64,000 nucleotides of DNA, taken from Dendrolimus kikuchii. Lineage: Eukaryota > Arthropoda > Insecta > Lepidoptera > Lasiocampidae. Positions 21,410 through 32,196 of this stretch are shown here, one piece after another. The DNA is taken from NCBI GenBank assembly GCA_019925095.2, contig CM034409.1, positions 7,996,501-8,060,500 on the forward strand, read 5' to 3'. The stretch's first letter is position 1. Every line of letters begins with the position of its first letter. The notes under the pieces are model-generated. The model ran no database searches, was not told where the DNA came from, and saw only the letters and a program-made list of their open reading frames with translations. The position numbers were made by a program, and so were the translations under genes.

Positions 21410-21615
21410 TGTAATTTATATCGGTCTCTTATAATTCTAAATAAAAGTGCAAGTTTGTGAAAACTTCAGTGGATAATCACATCGGCAGGTGAATAAATAA
21501 CTTTTAACAACTTTTCATTCACTTAATCACTATTTATCTAATTAAAAATTCAAGAGTTCTTTCCACTATGTGTTCACTTATTAACGCCTACCGTCTTTAT
21601 CGACACAGTTGACAG

Positions 21616-21735
21616 AAGTCTCACGCGACCAAAAGGATGGCTTGTATTTTGGGCCACACATAAGCGTTGCCATCCAACGCGGTGATGCAGCCAAGGTTTT
21701 GGGAACGTTCCCAAATGACGGTGATTTAGGACATA
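21616..21735 (+). mobile_element. Retroelement 3' end fragment (same family as 36902-37440)
   Basis: AGTCTCACGCGACC and GCGTTGCCATCCAACGCGG then GGGAACGTTCCCAAATGACGG parallel the segment at 46361-46470, which codes VAIQRGNAASILGTFPT. It lies directly against the 5' end of the LINE. Confidence 0.5.
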
Positions 21736-22440
21736 TATATTAATTTTAATTTTTTTATTTCTATGTAAACCATTTTTAGGTTAGTTCTTTGTAGAAATAA
21801 ATAAGTTGGCTTTTGTTCGTTATGAAAGACATTATAGTTCTGAATAATAAAAATGCAAAAGTTATCTTTTTGCGATTTATACAGACACTAATTTGTGTGT
21901 TACGAAGTACATGCCGTTAGCATGTATGATAGATACCTAGACAAAAGTTGGTTCCTAATGGCATCGGACAAACTGTTCTTTTTAAGGTTGCGAGGCTTCA
22001 AGAGCTTCAATACTTACTTGCTAGAAAATGCTTGTTCTTCTTCTTTATAAGCTTGAGTCTGCATTATTACTCAATTTTTATAATAGTCATCAAGCAAAAG
22101 TCAGAATTTAAATCTCTTCACGGGTTTAAAAAAAAGAATTTCTAAAGGTCAGACGAAGAAACGTGGTCACTCTATAAAGGTTTAACTATTTTATAGCCAA
22201 ATTAAAATGCGGCAGTTTTAGAGGAGCGGTAAAAGTGATGGCGGCGTAATATATCGCTGTAAAGCGCTTTTATTGATATCGAGACTATCTTGAAGGGAAC
22301 ATCATTATATTTAATTGCGGTTTTATAATGTAATCTATATCTAGGAGAGTAAACAAGCGCTGTTAGTAACAATACCTATACTTTTGTAACAATTCTACAA
22401 GGATTTTTACATACTTTTGTGATCTAATCCTTTTCCCGCC
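21736..22440. other. No feature recognised
   Basis: Frame 21948-22145 (65 codons) has no motif. The rest is AT-rich. Confidence 0.4.
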
Positions 22441-22965
22441 TACTTCATTGAATCGCACAGGTAGGTTCGATTCCTGTGGGAAGCGCTGATGAGTGGGGTG
22501 CAGTCACCGCTTCCTGCGAGACCGTAATATCCGTGAAGGAGGCGGCGGAGTGGGAGAACGAGCAGAACGCTGCTCTCCCGCTAAAGTCAGCAGCGGTGAC
22601 AGAGAGTCGCACACAACGACCTTCAAGCTCCGTAGGCTACGACCGGTGGGGAACTGAATCCCTTACACATGAAGCCCTAAGAGGAGCGCGCGCTTCCCGC
22701 GCACCTTCTCTAGCGTCGTGGTGAGACCCGAGGTAGCCGGAGAGGCCTAGCTCCCCGGCTTACAATGGAGGGGCCAGCCAATCGTCCGTCCGGGCTGAAG
22801 GTGAATGCGCAAGCGAGCTACAGCCCAAACATGGGACGTAACCAGAAACGGGCAGGGGTTATACTGGTTATCCCAAACTGTCGGTGGCAATAGCCTCCTG
22901 CGAGCGTGCTAGTGCCACCCCGACTTCACCCACAGTCCCCACGGTGGTTTGTCTTTAAGCGAATT
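22441..22965 (+). pseudogene. R1-type LINE C-terminal tail and 3' UTR fragment
   Basis: GC-rich island. The frame 22476-22724 begins with DEWGAVTASCETVISVKEAAE, the same block as DTWGAAVTFCETVMSLKEVAE in the R1-type fragment at 8950, then loses similarity. A GC-rich UTR with TGGAGGGGCCAGCC and CCCACGGTGGTTTGTCTTTA follows. It is a different subfamily from the one at 8579, since the UTRs do not match. Confidence 0.6.
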
Positions 22966-23236
22966 TGAAAAATCGATTGATTGAGCGAAATTCGATTCCT
23001 AGCATAACATTAAAAATTTCATAAATGTGCTTTCCAGTAGTCTGGGTGTTTAGCATTAGCTCCACAGATATCTGTTGTATAACCTATATATAATACAAGG
23101 GTAACTTACCTCGAGGATATGCAACGTATGTGTAAACAAAATCGTCTATCTCAAAAATTTCATGCAAGTTACCTTAATAGAAGGACGGTGTCTCCGACTC
23201 TGAAAGTGAAGCTGGCTAAAGAATGCCGATCTTAAA

Positions 23237-23394
23237 ACGGCCTGTGTGGTTGAGCGGGCTAAGCCTTTGGCAGTCTAGCTCACTGCAACGAAGAGGTTCC
23301 GGGTTCCATAATTTACTATGATCTGAGCGTACAAGCGTAATGTTCTTAATTTGGGGATATACAATATGTGTGTTTGCCTGCCTAATAATTAAAT
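23237..23394 (+). mobile_element. tRNA-derived SINE, internally deleted
   Basis: A box TGGTTGAGCGG at 23247-23257 is intact. The B box is broken (GGGTTCCATAAT), joining the tRNA-like head to the downstream body TTTACTATGATCTGAGC. It ends with AATTTGGGGATATACAATAT as in the copy at 43851. Confidence 0.7.
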
Positions 23395-23647
23395 TCCAAT
23401 TTCAAAAATAATTTCAATTAATGTGCTCCTCAAATATCCATCCATCTTTCTAGTTATTGGATATTATTATTTTTCTAATCAAATATTTGGTTTCGTTGAA
23501 AGGTTACCCGCAGGTGGTGCCCCCTAGCGACTGGCCCACACCACACCGTCATACCAACCCTTTTATTGCCACAAAAAAGGTACACGGATGTCAAAAACAA
23601 ACTATTTTAATTGATCGATTTGGTACTACGGTAGCTTATATGTTATA
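23395..23647. other. Unassigned
   Basis: Frame 23457-23651 has no motif. Confidence 0.3.
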
Positions 23648-23976
23648 CTAGCAGTTGCCTGTGGCTTCGCTCGCATAAATTAAAAGCAGTCATAGTTTGA
23701 GCTTTTGTACACCTTTTTAACTCCGTTAAAGGTTGAATTTAAGAAAACGGCGATACACGTGTACATATATTTCTAACCAAAAGCAGGTATATAACATTTC
23801 GTGCTTCGTACTTTGAAAATGAATGATGGAACTTTTAAGAGTTGAATTTTCAAAAATTCTTTCTTAGTAGTACACAGTTCGCAGTAGTACAGTGCGAATT
23901 TTCACGCTGCTAGCCCCAGTAGTAAAGGCTGTGCGTAGATATGTCAGCCAGTCAGTCTTTGAGGTTAAGTAATTAT
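23648..23976 (-). mobile_element. Helitron-like repeat, family G-type 3' end
   Basis: Minus-strand 3' end GCCACAGGCAACTGCTAG|T at 23648-23651. The internal GGTTGAATTT and GTCAGCCAGTCAGTC blocks are shared with 28933-29259. The 5' end is not sharply defined. Confidence 0.5.
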
Positions 23977-24380
23977 ATATTGTGACGAGTGATGGCGGAA
24001 TAATACAATAAGCATAAATGCTTTTATTTGTTGATAAACCACATGCTTTGGATAGTATACTACGCGTAAACTGCACTAAGGAGTGAAATGCAAAAATACT
24101 ATCCTGTTATTCTTGTGTGATCATAACTTACAAGTTTATTTGAGTACTTATAATAATACAGAATGGACTGTATTATTTCGTAGATAAGATTCAATTTGTA
24201 TAATGACAAACGCATAATGTTATGGTGGTCTTGGTTTAACAATGTGGGTAATAATACGCGAACTTTATGATTTCGCAAGCTGTTATTAACTTCAAAAATA
24301 TTTAGTGATCCCTTTTAACTAAAAGTGCTGTTTATACATGGTACGTATATGCGATAATTCGAGAAAAGTCGACTGGCAAA
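23977..24380. other. No feature recognised
   Basis: AT-rich, no frame of note. Confidence 0.4.
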
Positions 24381-24525
24381 TTTCTGGTGATCTGACGTCA
24401 CATACTAGGAGCCCAATTGTGCTATTGCTATCTCGTCAAAATCGCCGGTCACTGTCATCTCAATCGTAGTTTTGCCTGATTTCGGTATTCCGTTAATTCA
24501 AATTAATGCTCTTGGCACGCCATTC
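24381..24525 (+). repeat. Single arm of the large foldback family
   Basis: GAGCCCAATTGTGCTATTGC, TCGTCAAAATCGCC and TTTCGGTATTCCGTTAATT match the left arm near 32408-32520 of the foldback at 32197-33485. The Helitron at 24528 sits at its end. Confidence 0.6.
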
Positions 24526-24527
24526 TA

Positions 24528-24826
24528 TCTATATATTAACTTTGTACCCCGTTTTACGAAAATTGCGCGGACGGAGGAGTATGAAATTTGGCACACTTAT
24601 AGTTTATATAGAGAGGAAGCGACGAATACTATTTTTTTTTAGTTATGCATAAAAAATACATTAAATCAATTAAAAAAACATTACACATACTCGAATATAC
24701 TGTCTTGTTTATTGTTCAAGTCAAATTAACAGTGTAGCCTTGGCGAAATCTGTGATTATAGAAGTCTTAAATATAGTCTTTGACATTAATTATTATGGTC
24801 GAATTTCGACCACGGGCGACCACTAG
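24528..24826 (+). mobile_element. Non-autonomous Helitron, HelA
   Basis: A|TCTATATATTAAC 5' end with a ~16-bp deletion just inside. Subterminal GGTCGAATTTCGACC palindrome at 24798-24812 and CTAG|T at 24823-24826. Confidence 0.8.
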
Positions 24827-25430
24827 TATAGATAGATATATGTTATCCTGTTACTATTTAATAATGAATTATTAAAATTCTTAGAATGCACTTGCTAGGT
24901 TTTGAATTTCCAGAGCTGATTTATAGAATCCTATAGTATGTACAAATTAAATGCATTAAAAACATCAGGCCTGCAATTTTAAATGGACAAGACACATAAA
25001 TCTAAGGAAACAACTGCGAGCTGATTGCTTACACAACCACGCCCTAATTACCCTAAAGATTGACGGAACACGTTAATTTAAATCAAACTTAAAGGTTAAG
25101 TTAAGTATTACATTATCTTGATTATTGGTTTGCACAAATTATTTGAATTTAAACGCAAAATATACCCTAGTCGAGAACATTTATATTCACGAGTGTGTAA
25201 AATGTCATTCGAGTCGTGAGATACGTAGGTATGGCTTTAGATCGGTAAGGTTGTGTTTTCAGAACTCCATAGCCATTTTGAAAGAGGAAGAAAGAAAGAA
25301 AAGTATTTATTTAGGACAAAATACAAGGAAATACAAAATAACACTTCGTCCGCGTTGCGATTTTAGGAACGCTCCCCATTGATAACAATCTGTTTTTTTT
25401 TTTAAATTAGTAGTATTTTTTATATTGTAA
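24827..25430. other. No gene recognised
   Basis: Frame 25125-25382 (85 codons) has scattered Cys but no family I know. The 63-codon minus frame at 25307-25498 runs into the Helitron and is not a gene. Confidence 0.35.
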
Positions 25431-25756
25431 CTAGCGGCCCCGGCAGACGTTGCCCTGCTCTGAAAAAATAAAAATCTAGGACCTGATCCCAGAACCACCT
25501 ACCGGTTTCAATTGTGAATCTAAACCATCCGGGAACCCACTCAAACACACAAAAACAAAATCACCAAAGTCGCTCCAGGTGATTAGGAGGATTCTAGTAC
25601 CCGATCTCAGCGCCACCTATCGGTTCCAACGGTATAAAAAGTATCCTATGCCCGTCTCCTGGTTTTAAGCTACCTTCTCACCAATTTTCAGCCAAATCGG
25701 TACAGCCATTCTTGAGTTATAAATAGTGTAACTAACACGACTTTCCTTTATATAGA
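25431..25756 (-). mobile_element. Non-autonomous Helitron, family C
   Basis: Minus strand: A|TCTATATAAAGGAAAGTCGTG start at 25756, TATAACTCAAGAATGGCTGT block, GCAACGTCTGCCGGGGCCG then CTAG|T at 25431-25434. A second copy is at 57547-57862. Confidence 0.8.
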
Positions 25757-25764
25757 TTTAATTA

Positions 25765-26095
25765 GTAATTCGGCTTCATCCACATTGACTTGAAATTCCC
25801 GCGGGATTCCCGGGACACAAAGTACCGTAGCATTTAAAAAAGAATATACGCTATCGTTTTAGTGACAACTGTGTCGGAATATGTTAATTGTTATGCACCC
25901 GAACAACTACAAACCGCTCCCAGGAGAATTCCCGCGGGATTGCCAGGATGAAAAGTAGCGCAGATTTTTAGTCCAACAATTTGATGTCGATCAGCAAAAA
26001 CCGCATCGTAATCAGCCCATTAGTTTTTACGTGCATCCCTAACAAACAGACAAAAAAATGCAATGTGTTCTCCATCGTTTATATAGTATATTCCA
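25765..26095 (-). mobile_element. Helitron-like repeat, family H
   Basis: Contains GAAATTCCCGCGGGATTCCC on the plus strand, repeated as AATTCCCGCGGGATTGCC near 25928, and GTGTCGGAATATGTTAATTG. It is collinear with 46673-47222 and acts as the unoccupied version of the site where an RTE fragment inserted at 46795. The ends are degraded. Confidence 0.5.
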
Positions 26096-26774
26096 GATGT
26101 TTTTTTAAATAACTTTTATGTAAAGACATGGCATGTTTAGAATCCTATAATTATAATTTTATTTTTGAAATAGTAAACAAAACAATTAAAATATAAATAT
26201 GTTGTACTTAATATGTTAAATACTAAGTATACAACAGGTTTTACAAACAGCGCTGATTTTCCAAATTTAAATGAAACTCGACAGCTTGTATCTCAAGTCA
26301 ACACTTAGGATATTGTTTGTGATGATAAATGACTTCGTTACTGAGGGATGGACGAATACAACTAAAAAGCTGGCGTCACGGTCCAGTTTTTCTGTTGCCA
26401 CCGTTGCAATTCGCTAACAAATATGTCGTCGCCATGGCAACGCACTAACACATACGTCGTCGCCATGGCAACGTGAGCGATGTTCCACTGCCACTTGCTA
26501 GTAATTCATAAAACGTAGGAAGATTCCATTTATTAAAAAAAATAAACAATCTCAAGAAATACGTCATCCAAACACGTTTGTATATTTGATTCTGCACCCC
26601 CAACATAAGAAAACTGTAAAATGAAATGGCTCGTAAAACCACCCCCGATCATAATTCCACCCTTAGCCATAGGGTCTCGTCTTCGAGACTGTCCTGCACA
26701 CCAATGGTTTATTATATGGGGGTGAAATAAGTATCACATGAGACATAAAATACAGACAAATACATGTTTCTTAT
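26096..26774. other. Unassigned, holds paired X-box motifs
   Basis: No coding frame accepted; the 65-codon minus frame 26445-26642 has no motif. The noteworthy content is at 26428-26472. Confidence 0.4.
26428..26472. promoter_or_regulatory. Two RFX-type X-box palindromes in a 31-bp tandem duplication
   Basis: GTCGCCATGGCAAC at 26428-26441 and 26459-26472, each fitting the X-box consensus GTNRCC-N2-RGYAAC bound by RFX factors. The surrounding 31-bp unit (AACAAATATGTC / AACACATACGTC variants) is duplicated. Regulatory function is inferred from the motif only; no promoter or gene is visible next to it. Confidence 0.4.
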
Positions 26775-26935
26775 TTCGATGCTGGCAAACAGGCAGCCGA
26801 GACGGCCTGTCTAATGGAAAGTGGACTAAGGACTAAGGACTAAGCCATCGGTGTTGCCTAGCCTTTGATGCCAGCCCTTGGTGTAGCCAAAAGTCTATAG
26901 GCGGCGTTTGCAACTCCAACGATAGGTACCACTAA
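26775..26935 (+). repeat. Dispersed repeat G-related fragment
   Basis: GGCAAACAGGCAGCCGAGAC, GTCTAATGGAAAGTGG and a following GTGTTGCCTAGCCTTT resemble 34900-35000. Includes a triplet AGGACTAAGGACTAAGG microduplication at 26825-26843. Confidence 0.4.
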
Positions 26936-27002
26936 TAACTGTATTAGTGGTCATAGAAGTTGCAAAAAGTAATCCAGACACTTCTAATTTAAAAGAAATT
27001 GT

Positions 27003-27320
27003 TTTATTTATTTATTGCAGGAGTTCAGCAGGCAGGCAGACGGCCCATTTGATGGAAAGCGGTTACCATCGCCTATGGACATTTGCAACATCACAGGTAC
27101 TACAAATGCGTTGCTGCTTTCTTAAGGGTGACTGGAACCTGGCCAGTAATCCCGGAACACAACCCAAGGTTGTTATGACGACATACTTTAGACCTGGGGT
27201 GGTAGCCATCCAGTCGAGCAAATGCCCTACCACCTGGCTGTGGGTTGTTTTGTCGCCTCTTACGACAGGCCGCCCGGCCGCAGGAAATTGTATTCTTTCT
27301 CCGTTCCTGCATGGATAAAA
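27003..27320 (+). mobile_element. Family A repeat, full length
   Basis: Both ends present: TTTATTTATTGCAGGAGTTC and CCGTTCCTGCATGGATAAAA. One of the better preserved copies (about 318 bp). Confidence 0.75.
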
Positions 27321-28273
27321 TTTTAATTTGGGATTTGGATTGTGCAGCTAAACCAACAAATTTAAAAGTTACTTATATGAAGTGGTAAATTCGCTCTTAA
27401 TGCTGATATTGACGGATCAACCAAATTGATTCAATTTCATTGAAAGAGAAATGAATATGTCTCGGCTTAAGGTACATGTACACAACACAATATACACAAC
27501 ATCCAATTAAAAAGAGCACATGTATTTTCGAAAGAATTTATTTGAAAATAAATAGTTATTATTTGAAGACAAGACATCTCCTTCGAGACATCATTAAATA
27601 GAAACTAGAGAATCCTATAATTTCATGAATGTTATTTGTGAGGGACCCCTCAGTTGAAATGCAGCAAAAAAACCTCAGAGCAACCGGGAACCGTGTCCAA
27701 TTTGTACCGGTGAAAAATGAACATCTATTATCCTTACTAAATTATTGTAGGACTAGCCCCTACCACGATTCTTGAAAGTCGAATAAGGAATTCGAACTAG
27801 TACAAAATCAAGAATGTAGTAGAAAAGTATAATACCAATTCTCTTATTCTTAATTGAAAAATACAGCATCGTTCGAATTTATTTTACTTTCAAGAATATT
27901 GGTTAAAAAATAATCCAGTTTTTTTTTGCTTTCTTACATGATAATATTTACACTTTTTAATATATGCAGGTAAGAAGACTGGTAGACAATTTACGGGATA
28001 GCAAAATAGTTACCGCAGCCTATAGGCGTCTGCAACACCAAGGTAGCCGATGCGTGGCGTATCTCACTGGAATTTTAGTTATGCGCAGAGTACAAATATT
28101 TTGATGAGACTTTTTTCCCGCAAAATATGTAATCTATGGAACTTCATAGAAGTGCCACCCAGCACTGAATTAATTTCGTACGAAATTTGTATTCAGACTC
28201 AGATTTTTCCTGCAAAATCTGTTGTAACTTATGAAGCTCCATTTAAACACGCGAATTATTATTCCGCACTAGA
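27321..28273. other. No gene recognised
   Basis: AT-rich, no repeats placed. The 109-codon frame at 28050-28379 straddles the start of the next repeat and is not credible. Confidence 0.4.
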
Positions 28274-28578
28274 TTTTTTTTATTGCACAAATTCAGTAGA
28301 CAGGCAGACGGTTCACCTGATGGAAAGCGGTTACCATCGCGTATGGACATTTATAGCCCGAAAGGTAGTAGTAAATTAGCTACCAATGTACTGTAACTCT
28401 CTAAAAGGCGACTGGAATCTGGTCACTAATGCCAGAATACAACTCAAGGTTGTTATGACGGCATACATTAGACCCAAGATCCCAACGAGCAAATACCATA
28501 GCACCTGGCTGTGGGTTGTTTTGTCGCCTTTTACGACAGGCTGCCGGCTGCAAGAAGTTCTATTCTTTCTCCGCTGTG
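28274..28578 (+). mobile_element. Family A repeat, diverged
   Basis: TTTTTTTATTGCACAAATTC to TTCTATTCTTTCTCCG. The last ~15 bp of the 3' end are lost. Confidence 0.65.
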
Positions 28579-28932
28579 AATAAGAATCTGTTTACGCAAT
28601 TTTTGAAACGGTCCTTTTTCATCATACTGGGAAAACCGCAGGAGGAGCTCAATCCACAACTTAGGCAATTGTCATTCTTAATGTCGTTTCCTTCATGATC
28701 AAAACTAAACAAAGAGTAGGGGCATTTGAGCCAGACATCGTAACTTTACGATACACAGTTTACTGCATCGGCCTGCAACGGTGGGGAAAAAATAAATTAG
28801 ACTGACGCCCTCTCAGTTTACGAGCTCACGCATCACATCGCAACACTTCTGCCAGACCTTTGCGAGGGATGACTTGTAGTAATAAATACGCTGTACCGAA
28901 TACGCTATGATGCAATCAGATATATGTATCTA
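28579..28932. other. No feature recognised
   Basis: GC content is somewhat higher than its surroundings around 28730-28880; no match recognised. Confidence 0.35.
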
Positions 28933-29259
28933 CTAACTATTGCTCCCGGTTTCATTCACATAAATTAAAAATATTCATAGTTTCAGCAAACTTATATCCA
29001 TTTTTTCACCCCATTAGGGTTTGAAGCTAGTATATAAAATACCGTACTTCATACTATGAAAATTACTTTGAATTTTCATACAAAGTTTCATCCCCCTTTT
29101 CACCTTCAATTTGAAGTTGGTTCAATGTTCAAAAATATTTTCTACTGGGCACCTATAGTATATAAAGAACTCGTCTGCAAATTTTCACGGTCCTAGCCCC
29201 TGCAGTTTGGGCTATGTGTTGATATGTCAGTCAGTCAGTGAGGTCAAGTAAATATATAT
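28933..29259 (-). mobile_element. Helitron-like repeat, family G-type
   Basis: Collinear with 23648-23976 (ATAAATTAAAAATATTCATA, CTAGCCCCTGCAG, ATATGTCAGTCAGTCAG). The CTAG has mutated to CTAA. Confidence 0.5.
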
Positions 29260-29262
29260 GTA

Positions 29263-29489
29263 CTAGCTGCTCCTCGCGGTCTCACCCGCGTGGTGATGGA
29301 AAATCGTTATATTTTGGATAATTCACAATATATCTTTATAAATTATAGCCTATGTGTTATTCTGATGTGTAAGCTATATTATTGGAAAGTGTCATCAAAA
29401 TCCATTCAGTAGTTTTTGCGTGAAAGAGTAACAAACATTCATACATGCATACATTCATACAAACTTACTCGTTTATAATATTAATAGGA
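29263..29489 (-). mobile_element. Non-autonomous Helitron, family E
   Basis: Minus strand A|TCCTATTAATATTATAAACG at 29489 and CACGCGGGTGAGACCGCGAG then GAGCAGCTAG|T at 29263-29266. CGCGG and CCGCG pair as the subterminal hairpin. Near-identical to 36320-36550. Confidence 0.8.
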
Positions 29490-29815
29490 TAGCTACGAGA
29501 TTAAAAGAAGATATTGAAAGAAAAACATTTGATAAGAACATATATTGCGAGACATATTAGAAAAATATTACAATATAAAAAAATATAATATTAAATACAT
29601 AACAAAACAAAATATCTCGCTATGGTACATACCAAATGGGTATACAGTTCAACAAATGCCAGACACAAGTGTCTAACGCTGGTTTTCAACTACACCCTGG
29701 GACGGACGGATGTCGCCCTCTTATTTATTTGTATTTATTGCATAAGAATGCTTAAGCATAGTTGCACTGATATTATTAACAGATTAAAATTAAAATTCAT
29801 TTTATTGCGAATATT
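29490..29815. other. Unassigned
   Basis: The frame 29622-29885 runs across an element junction and is not a gene. Confidence 0.4.
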
Positions 29816-29844
29816 TTTTTTATCGTGGTATAGATTCGCGTTTG

Positions 29845-30051
29845 GCCACGACACACATTCCATGATCAAATTGATCGTATACTAGCAGAAGGTGATGTCA
29901 GGAGCCTTAAGAACAGACGAGCGTGCATGACAAGAGCTATGAATGTCAAAGAAGCGAGTGAGGTGTGTAAGAACAAGCCTGTATGGCGCTCTGTTGGTCG
30001 TGCCTACCCTGCAAGGGAACTGGCGTGAAGCTATGTATGTATGTATGTAGG
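29845..30051 (+). mobile_element. RTE-type 3' end inserted in LINE M, with target duplication
   Basis: 5'-truncated 207-bp fragment coding the last residues (VGRAYPARELA-type) and a (TGTA)n tail. TTCGCGTTTG at 29835-29844 is duplicated at 30052-30061, and allowing one mismatch the duplication extends to 14 bp. Confidence 0.8.
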
Positions 30052-30097
30052 TTCGCGTTTGACAGCCATCTCACCTGATGTTAAGTGAAGATGCGAT

Positions 30098-30325
30098 CTA
30101 GGATGGAGCAAGTTTAGCTAGTAGATACCTATTCACTCGTGACTTGAAGACTTCTGGTTTATATGAATCGCGGAGCACAGACTCCGGCAAATTGCTCCAC
30201 TCGACAGCAGTGCGCAAAGGAAAGGTGGAGGCAAAACGTTTAGTTCTACCCAAGGGTATGTGCACCATGTAACGATGGCGCAAACTGGTCTGGTTATAGA
30301 AGAAGAAAGGGGATGGGGGAACCAA
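30098..30325 (-). pseudogene. LINE reverse transcriptase C-terminal fragment
   Basis: 75 codons ending at a stop. SLRHRYMVHIPLGRTKRFAS, FPLRTAVEWSNLPESVL and FKSRVNRYLL correspond to the conserved C-terminal block of CR1/Jockey-type RT proteins (compare RLWNSLPENIR and FKKLVREYYLSL at the end of the intact ORF2). No catalytic motif remains. Confidence 0.7.
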
Positions 30326-30350
30326 GTCGTGAAGTTCAACATCACACTCT

Positions 30351-31515
30351 CCTAAGTGTATCCGATATTAAACGGTCAGCCCTGCGGCAATGCTCAGGGC
30401 TTTAAGAATATAGGTAAGATAAAAGCTTATTAAAACATCAATATTCTGCCGGTACCAGTATGCAATATTTTATACTTATTCTTCTAAAATTTAATTTAGC
30501 TTACATCGTGTCAAATTATTAAATTAAAGTGAAACAAAATAGAATAAAATATATCAAAATATTAATTTAAATAATCAGTATAAAAAGACTGACTGCTTAA
30601 ATAAAAAAAGTGTATGGCACAATTCGAAAAAGCGATGTATAGAATTTTTCATTTCTCATATTTTGAAAGTACGCTTGGAATTGCCTGATATGATCCGATG
30701 GATTAAAACAACACTTTTCTTCGCTGGGAAGCGTTTCTCTCTGCTGTCAAAAAATAAAGAAAACTGTGCGAACCATAGATAATATACATGATACACAACA
30801 ATTTTGTAACATCATTTTACACTTATAAATTACTTTTCACAATATTATTATTTAATTTAAATAAATTTGAGCTAAATATTTACTATCATCAGTGACAAAA
30901 AAAATACTGGCTGGTAAAATGCCACAGCAAAAAAATTACTTGACGTTTCATATGTGACGTACGTGATGGCGTTTCATCAGATTTAGATATGGATTTACCG
31001 CCTGATATTATTAGAGAAGTAGTCGTTTGTTTAACTAATCAGTTTTTATTTACTTTCCTCATATTCGAAATGAAAAACAGAGTGATAACGTCGGGTGAAA
31101 AGCCTATTTAGACACTCGAATTTTTAGCGCCCTCGCCACACTCGTGCGCCAAACCATCTCGTGCCTAAATGTGTCACTTTCACCTCTCGTGTAACAATCT
31201 ACTATACTTGTTTCATGCTTATGTATAGATGTTCAAACACGATGTTCCAGTTACAACCATCTAACAATTTGTAATTAATCGTTTAAAATAATTACCTATT
31301 AAAGTGATTTTTTGACAAACCTTCTCAGGAGGCCGTGTCTTGTTTCGAAAATATTCAATTACTAATGAACAAGGCATGTAATTATTGTTAATTATGAAAC
31401 GTATAACTTCCGTTACTTGGACAACTTGTTTTGTAACCTGTCAGATTATTTAAATTAATATGCAACGAACTCGTTCTCATAAAAAAGCGTAAAGATTTAA
31501 AAATAATATTTTAGA
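30351..31515. other. No gene; contains an unnamed repeat
   Basis: The segment about 30955-31080 (TATGGATTTACCGCCTGATA, GTTTAACTAATCAGTTTTTA, CCTCATATTCGAAATGAA) recurs at 61690-61818, so a dispersed repeat is present. Nothing else placed. Confidence 0.4.
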
Positions 31516-31640
31516 CTAGCTGTGTATGCAACTTCGTTCGTTCGGGATTTGAACTTTACGGTTATATCTTATGAACCCTGCAACATATCGAAATGAATGT
31601 CGCGGTTTAAAGTACATTTCCTGAATGACACGGTTTAAGA
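31516..31640 (-). mobile_element. Helitron-like 3' end
   Basis: Minus strand ...CGAACGAAGTTGCATACACA-GCTAG|T at 31516-31519. The 5' side is cut off by the R1-type fragment. Confidence 0.45.
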
Positions 31641-31719
31641 TACAATACCTGTTGAAAGGAGGCCTTGTAAAGAAGACGTCGTTAATAGTCCCCACCCTAG
31701 TGTTGGTGCAGCACGAACG

Positions 31720-32190
31720 AAAGAGGGAGAGAGGAGAGGTGCGCATGCGTCCCGCGGGTACCGACGTCAGTCGAGGCCCTGGAGACGCAGGTATGCACAA
31801 GATGTCCTCTCGTAATTTCGCTGCAGGGGTCCTCTAGCATCTGGGGAGCAGAGGATCCAACCCCTGCTGACGAAGTGAGTCTGCCCTGCTTCCCGGGGCA
31901 TTCTCAAACACTGATGCGCAGGATCAGCGTGGGCGTAACTACGTACTAAGTCTCACACTCTTTCTACCATAAGCGCGGGGCACATGGGAGGAAGGGGCTT
32001 TTAGTAGAGTATTAATTAGCCCATGGGTTACCTCTCCTAGAGAAGGATATCTTGCTGAATCTCCACACAAGCCGGCAATCGACTCTGTTATCTACGCTAT
32101 CTTTAGTGGATAACTCTCATTGCTTTGGTCTAATCTCAGTAAAAGACCCGGTAGTGTACGAAATGTATTTCCCCCCAGCCTATAAAAAAA
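31720..32190 (+). mobile_element. R1-type LINE 3' end (same family as 8579)
   Basis: AAAGAGGGAGAGAGGAGAGG, GAGACGCAGGTATGCACAAG, CTGACGAAGTGAG, TTCCCGGGGCA and CCTATAAAAAAAAG align block by block with the 3' part of the insertion at 8579-9653. The coding tail is frame-broken and poly(A) is at about 32183-32190. Confidence 0.7.
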
Positions 32191-32196
32191 AGCACT

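Larger units (their letters stand above)
16431..21615 (-). mobile_element. Apparently intact CR1/L2-group LINE
   Basis: About 5.2 kb on the minus strand: 5' UTR of roughly 200 bp, ORF1 (21409-20669), an 837-bp spacer, ORF2 (19831-16895), and a 3' UTR of about 450 bp ending in AATAAAG and a (CTATCTAT)n tail at 16444-16431. Both ORFs are open with all expected catalytic motifs. The clade call is from memory of motif style (SGFRPGHST, LLDFSSAF, L1-type ORF1); Daphne- or Kiri-like subgroups are candidates. The 5' boundary is placed where sequence shared with 46361-46500 begins (about 21616) and is approximate. I could not identify a target duplication. Confidence 0.8.
29816..30350 (-). mobile_element. 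CR1/Jockey-like LINE 3' end (LINE M), split by an RTE insertion
   Basis: Minus strand: RT C-terminal coding (30350-30098), short UTR, then after the RTE insertion at 29845-30051 the end GAATCTATACCACGAT and poly(A) near 29822-29814. A plus-strand relative with the same GCGAACCTATACTAC-poly(A) end is at 59510-59746. Confidence 0.6.

Noticed and set aside
22476..22724. 82-codon GC-rich frame as a host gene
   Set aside because: Its first 20 residues match the R1-type C-terminus and the rest is UTR-like; it is a LINE scrap.
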